From: a virus
Virus record (IMG/VR): IMGVR_UViG_3300010401_000051
Location: 1 to 41,558 of that record
DNA length: 41,558 nt
Strand: one strand, 5' to 3'
Shown: positions 39,995 to 41,558 of the stretch, one piece after another
How positions within the stretch are numbered: position 1 is the first letter of the stretch
How the letters are laid out: every line of letters begins with the position of its first letter
Made by a program: the position numbers and the translations under genes
Notes under the pieces: generated by a model
What the model was told of the DNA's origin: nothing
Seen by the model: the letters and a program-made list of their open reading frames with translations, nothing else
The model's database searches: none

Positions 39995-41558
39995 ACCGAA
40001 CGATGATGGGGACGCCGACGCTAGGCGCCGCCGCGATCAGCATCAGCACCTTAGCATAGGCGCGGCTCGAGGCGTCGACCTGGTCCTTCCAGTTCGCTGT
40101 CGGGAAGGCGCACGCCTCGCTCAGGTAGGCGTCGTTCCATGGAGCCTGGACGACGACGACGTTCCCGGCGTTCCACTGGGCCGCGAAGGGGATCGCGCGG
40201 TCCTCCTTCGACCCGGTCTCCGGGCTGAAGTAGCAGTTGAAGCCGCCGAGCAGCGCCGCGAGCGCCTCGCGCTGGGAGACGCCCGACTGCCCTGGGTCCT
40301 GAGGGAGCGACTGGACGACGCCGTGCCCGTCCTTCCGCGCGGTCGCGAGGATGTTCTGCTCGACCTCGTGCGGCCCCCACTGCCCTCGGACGACGTCCTC
40401 GACGTAGACCTTCCCCGCGACCAGCGCCAGCTTGACGCCGACCGTGAACGCCGCGCCCTTGTCCCTCGACGCGGCGAGGTCCCAGCCGCGCGCGCGAAGA
40501 CCGCCGCGTGGGGCGACGTCGACGAAGGTCACCGCTCCCTGCTTGAACATCCCACCGCCGCGCGGCACCGGCCGCTGCTGGAACTGGCCGGCGACCGCGT
40601 ACTCGCCTCCGATCGACGACAGCCAGCGCTCCTTCGCGACGACCTCGTCCGGCGGGAACCTCTCCGGCCAGAGCAGCTCGCCCTCTTTCGTCCGCGGGTC
40701 GGAGAAGCCGATCACGGTCGTGGTCTTCGGGCGGTCCTCCTCGTAGCGCATCGGGAGGCAGAGGTGCTCGAAACCGAGCTCCTTCTCGAGGATCAGCCCG
40801 GAGATGTCGTCCTGGTGGATCCGCTGCATGATGACGACGATCGCGCTTCGGGCGTCGTTGACTCGGGTCGGGGCCGTCTCGGTGAACCACGTCCGCGCCG
40901 CGCCGCGCTTCGCGTCCGACTCCGCCTCCTGGACGTTGTGGGGATCGTCGATCACGAGTCGGTCGCCGCGCTCGCCGGTGGCGCCGGAGACGTGGGTCGC
41001 CGCCTTCCATCCGGTGTGATCGTTCGAGAACTTCTTCGTGTTGTTCTGGTCCTCCGAGAGCTCGAAGCGGTCGCCCCAGAGCTGGCGGTATCGGTCCGAC
41101 GTGACGAGCCGGCGCATCGAGATGTTGTCGCGCACGGCGAGCTTGTCGATGTAGCTCGCGGAGAGGACGCGAAGGTCGGGACGGTTCCGCGGGCCCCACT
41201 CCCACGCGGGCCAGAAGACGTTCGTCAGCAGGCTCTTCGTACAGCCTGGAGGAACGTTAACCAGGAGGTTAAGGATCTGCCCGCTGCTCACGGCCTCGAG
41301 ATGCTCCGCGATCGCGCGGACCGCCCAGCCCTCGACGAACGGCTTCTTCGGCTCGAGCTCGGCCCACATCAGGCGGACGAACTCGATCAGCGACGACTCG
41401 GCGAGCGCCTTCTCGCGGACCAGCGGCGTCCCGATCTTGACGTAGCCCGTCTCGATGTCGCTCTTGAGCTGCCGGAACGCGCGCGCGATGAGCGTCGCGC
41501 CGACCGCCTGCTGTCGCGACTGGAACTGGCCGGCCGTCTGAGCGGCGCGCGTCGTCAC
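39993..41558 (-). CDS. Terminase large subunit, 521 aa (start may be outside)
   Basis: ATPase-nuclease that packages DNA. Walker A PPGCTKS (residues 103-109), Walker B LVIDDP (~201-206), coupling motif IVVIMQRIHQDD (~240-251), nuclease Asp in GWDLAASRDKG (~D360), later QDPGQSG and KDQVDAS. The C-terminus matches the psiM2 ORF9-type group. The GTG at the window edge may be the start or a continuing frame; no small subunit is visible, so it probably lies beyond the window. Confidence 0.9.
   Translation of the reverse strand: MTTRAAQTAGQFQSRQQAVGATLIARAFRQLKSDIETGYVKIGTPLVREKALAESSLIEFVRLMWAELEPKKPFVEGWAVRAIAEHLEAVSSGQILNLLVNVPPGCTKSLLTNVFWPAWEWGPRNRPDLRVLSASYIDKLAVRDNISMRRLVTSDRYRQLWGDRFELSEDQNNTKKFSNDHTGWKAATHVSGATGERGDRLVIDDPHNVQEAESDAKRGAARTWFTETAPTRVNDARSAIVVIMQRIHQDDISGLILEKELGFEHLCLPMRYEEDRPKTTTVIGFSDPRTKEGELLWPERFPPDEVVAKERWLSSIGGEYAVAGQFQQRPVPRGGGMFKQGAVTFVDVAPRGGLRARGWDLAASRDKGAAFTVGVKLALVAGKVYVEDVVRGQWGPHEVEQNILATARKDGHGVVQSLPQDPGQSGVSQREALAALLGGFNCYFSPETGSKEDRAIPFAAQWNAGNVVVVQAPWNDAYLSEACAFPTANWKDQVDASSRAYAKVLMLIAAAPSVGVPIIVR

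Noticed and set aside
37265-40006. Plus-strand open frame of 913 codons
   Set aside because: Spans several clear minus-strand genes (portal, FCCH-like gene); composition is that of an antisense shadow.
1-41558. Direct terminal repeat marking a complete genome
   Set aside because: The first and last few dozen bases do not match, and end genes are open to the edges.

Overview
This window is a high-GC, tailed double-stranded DNA phage (or prophage) segment. It holds a nearly complete late module on the minus strand (about 41.5 kb down to 6.8 kb) and a block of small early or accessory genes on the plus strand (1 to 6.7 kb). The two converge on an initiator-type tRNA gene at 6693..6766. A major tail protein, a tape measure protein with a lambda-type frameshifted tail assembly chaperone, and the absence of any sheath or contractile baseplate gene indicate siphovirus morphology. 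No integrase, replication gene, endolysin or holin is recognisable. Both end genes run to the window edge, so the window is probably a slice of a larger genome. Nothing in it names a host; the base composition suggests a high-GC bacterium, and the pectate-lyase-like end gene suggests a polysaccharide-coated one.

Late module, in transcription order (right to left): terminase large subunit, portal (Mu gp29/DUF935-like, with an extra C-terminal domain), a structural protein with an FCCH-like module, a PKD plus right-handed beta-helix protein, a DnaT-like head-tail connector carrying an inserted beta module, a set of small head/neck and unknown genes, a tRNA-like gene with an oversized anticodon arm, a glycine-rich fibre with an adjacent repeat protein, a frameshifted structural gene, a Mu gpF-like minor head protein, an XkdF-like protease, a scaffold-like protein, decoration protein, major capsid, neck (gp10-like), tail terminator, major tail protein, tail assembly chaperones with a canonical GGGAAAC slip site, tape measure, five tail/virion proteins, a DUF2163-like protein, the large tail hub, and a pectate-lyase-like protein as last gene. 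One small gene (27610..27825) is read against this operon between the minor head protein and the protease, next to an inverted repeat.

Early/accessory block: about twenty very small genes chained by ATGA or GTGA stop/start overlaps. Recognisable members are a C5 cytosine DNA methyltransferase, a MazG-like nucleotide pyrophosphohydrolase, a second candidate of that kind, a YcgL-type nucleotidyltransferase, several single-pass membrane peptides and two cysteine-rich mini-proteins. One gene (2823..3044) has an in-frame amber codon near its start. A roughly 300-base stretch before the methyltransferase has no convincing gene but holds two adjacent 13-base palindromes.

The most unusual signals are the tRNA-like gene with a long hairpin in place of the anticodon arm, the phage-borne initiator-type tRNA, a small Tat-signal-like protein that repeats the N-terminal arm motif of the major capsid protein, the amber-interrupted gene, the frameshifted late gene, and the countertranscribed gene in the capsid operon.
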